From Gibbula magus (lineage: Eukaryota; Mollusca; Gastropoda; Trochida; Trochidae), in contig OW388293.1 in NCBI GenBank assembly GCA_936450465.1, forward strand, positions 22,717,860-22,781,859: a stretch of DNA of 64,000 nucleotides, written 5' to 3'. The translations under genes and the position numbers were made by a program. This document shows positions 63,485-64,000 of this stretch, one piece after another (the first letter of the stretch is position 1; every line of letters begins with the position of its first letter). Under the pieces are notes generated by a model that searched no databases, had not been told where the DNA came from, and saw nothing but the letters and a program-made list of their open reading frames with translations.

Positions 63485-64000
63485 TTACCGTGACCTTATT
63501 TTCAAGGTCACCTCGACACTTTGACCACTGTTCGAACTCTTGTTAACGCGATATATCATGACTGGATGGACCCAAAGTCTTCAAATTTTGTGCCAGGCTA
63601 CATTGGGGGATGACGCAGACACCAGTCCATTTTGGTGACCTTGACCATATTTTCAAGGTCACCATAACACTTTCACCACTGTTCGAACTCTTGTTAACGC
63701 GATATATCATAACTGGATGAACCCAACGTCTTCAAATTTGGTGCCAGGCTACATTGGGGGATGACGCAGACATCAGTCCATTTTGGTGACCTTGACCATA
63801 TTGTCATGGTCACCACGACACTTCTGTCACTTTATTGTCTCTTGTTATCGTGATATATCATGACCGGCTAGACATAATGTCTTAATATTTGCTGACAGCC
63901 TATATTGGCGGTTAACGCAGACACCAGTCGATTTTGATGACCTTTACCTTATTTTCAAGGTCGCTACAATGCTTTGACCATTTTTCGAACTCTTGTTAAC
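63485..64000 (+). repeat. 151-bp satellite with palindromic AGGTCA half-sites
   Basis: CTCTTGTTAAC (or TATC) recurs at 63537, 63688, 63839 and 63990, a constant spacing of 151; the array runs past the window end. Each unit carries a palindrome such as GGTGACCTTGA, 8 bases, TCAAGGTCACC, which contains TGACCT and AGGTCA. The array follows directly after the LINE remnant and might be its repeated 3' end. Confidence 0.9.

Overview
This is nuclear DNA from an animal, AT-rich with large introns. It looks like a marine invertebrate, probably a lophotrochozoan such as a bivalve mollusc. That placement is an inference from the mix of SLC22 transporters, L1/Tx1-type, Penelope-like, Tc1, mariner and hAT elements and many small foldback repeats; nothing in the window proves the species.

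Layout. Positions 1-4190 hold the 3' part of a gene for an unrecognised Cys-containing protein (gene 1). Positions 6330-12609 hold its tandem paralogue (gene 2), which can be assembled into a clean four-exon gene for a ~359-residue protein with a signal peptide. A 5'-truncated L1-like LINE remnant follows at 13.73-15.60 kb. From 15974 to 59177 lie two tandem SLC22-type organic ion transporter genes on the minus strand. Copy A (15974-28248) and copy B (31375-59177) have the same ten exons, with identical exon lengths except at the two damaged places. Summed, the exons encode about 550 residues, the usual SLC22 length. Both copies look damaged: A has a one-base deletion in exon 3 at the MFS DKFGRR motif, and B has lost the 5' end and acceptor of exon 8. 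A third, inverted, broken exon 1 (59989-60134) lies head to head with copy B.

Copy B is about 15 kb longer than A because mobile elements fill its introns. Its last intron carries a Tc1 element (31595-~37760) split by a 5.2 kb hAT element (31840-37038, 8-bp target duplication) that still encodes an apparently complete 670-residue transposase over four exons. Intron 5 carries a mariner element (42368-43662) with a one-base frameshift, and a Penelope-like element split by a full-length, two-ORF L1-type LINE (44647-50965, 12-bp target duplication). The right end (61.7-64.0 kb) has a 162-bp tandem repeat, another truncated LINE, and a 151-bp satellite whose units carry palindromic AGGTCA-type nuclear-receptor half-sites.

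The window is therefore best read as a tandemly duplicated transporter locus that is being expanded and apparently inactivated by nested transposons, next to a small duplicated family of secreted proteins of unknown function. Gene models come from reading splice sites by eye and from comparing the paralogues; no transcript evidence was available.
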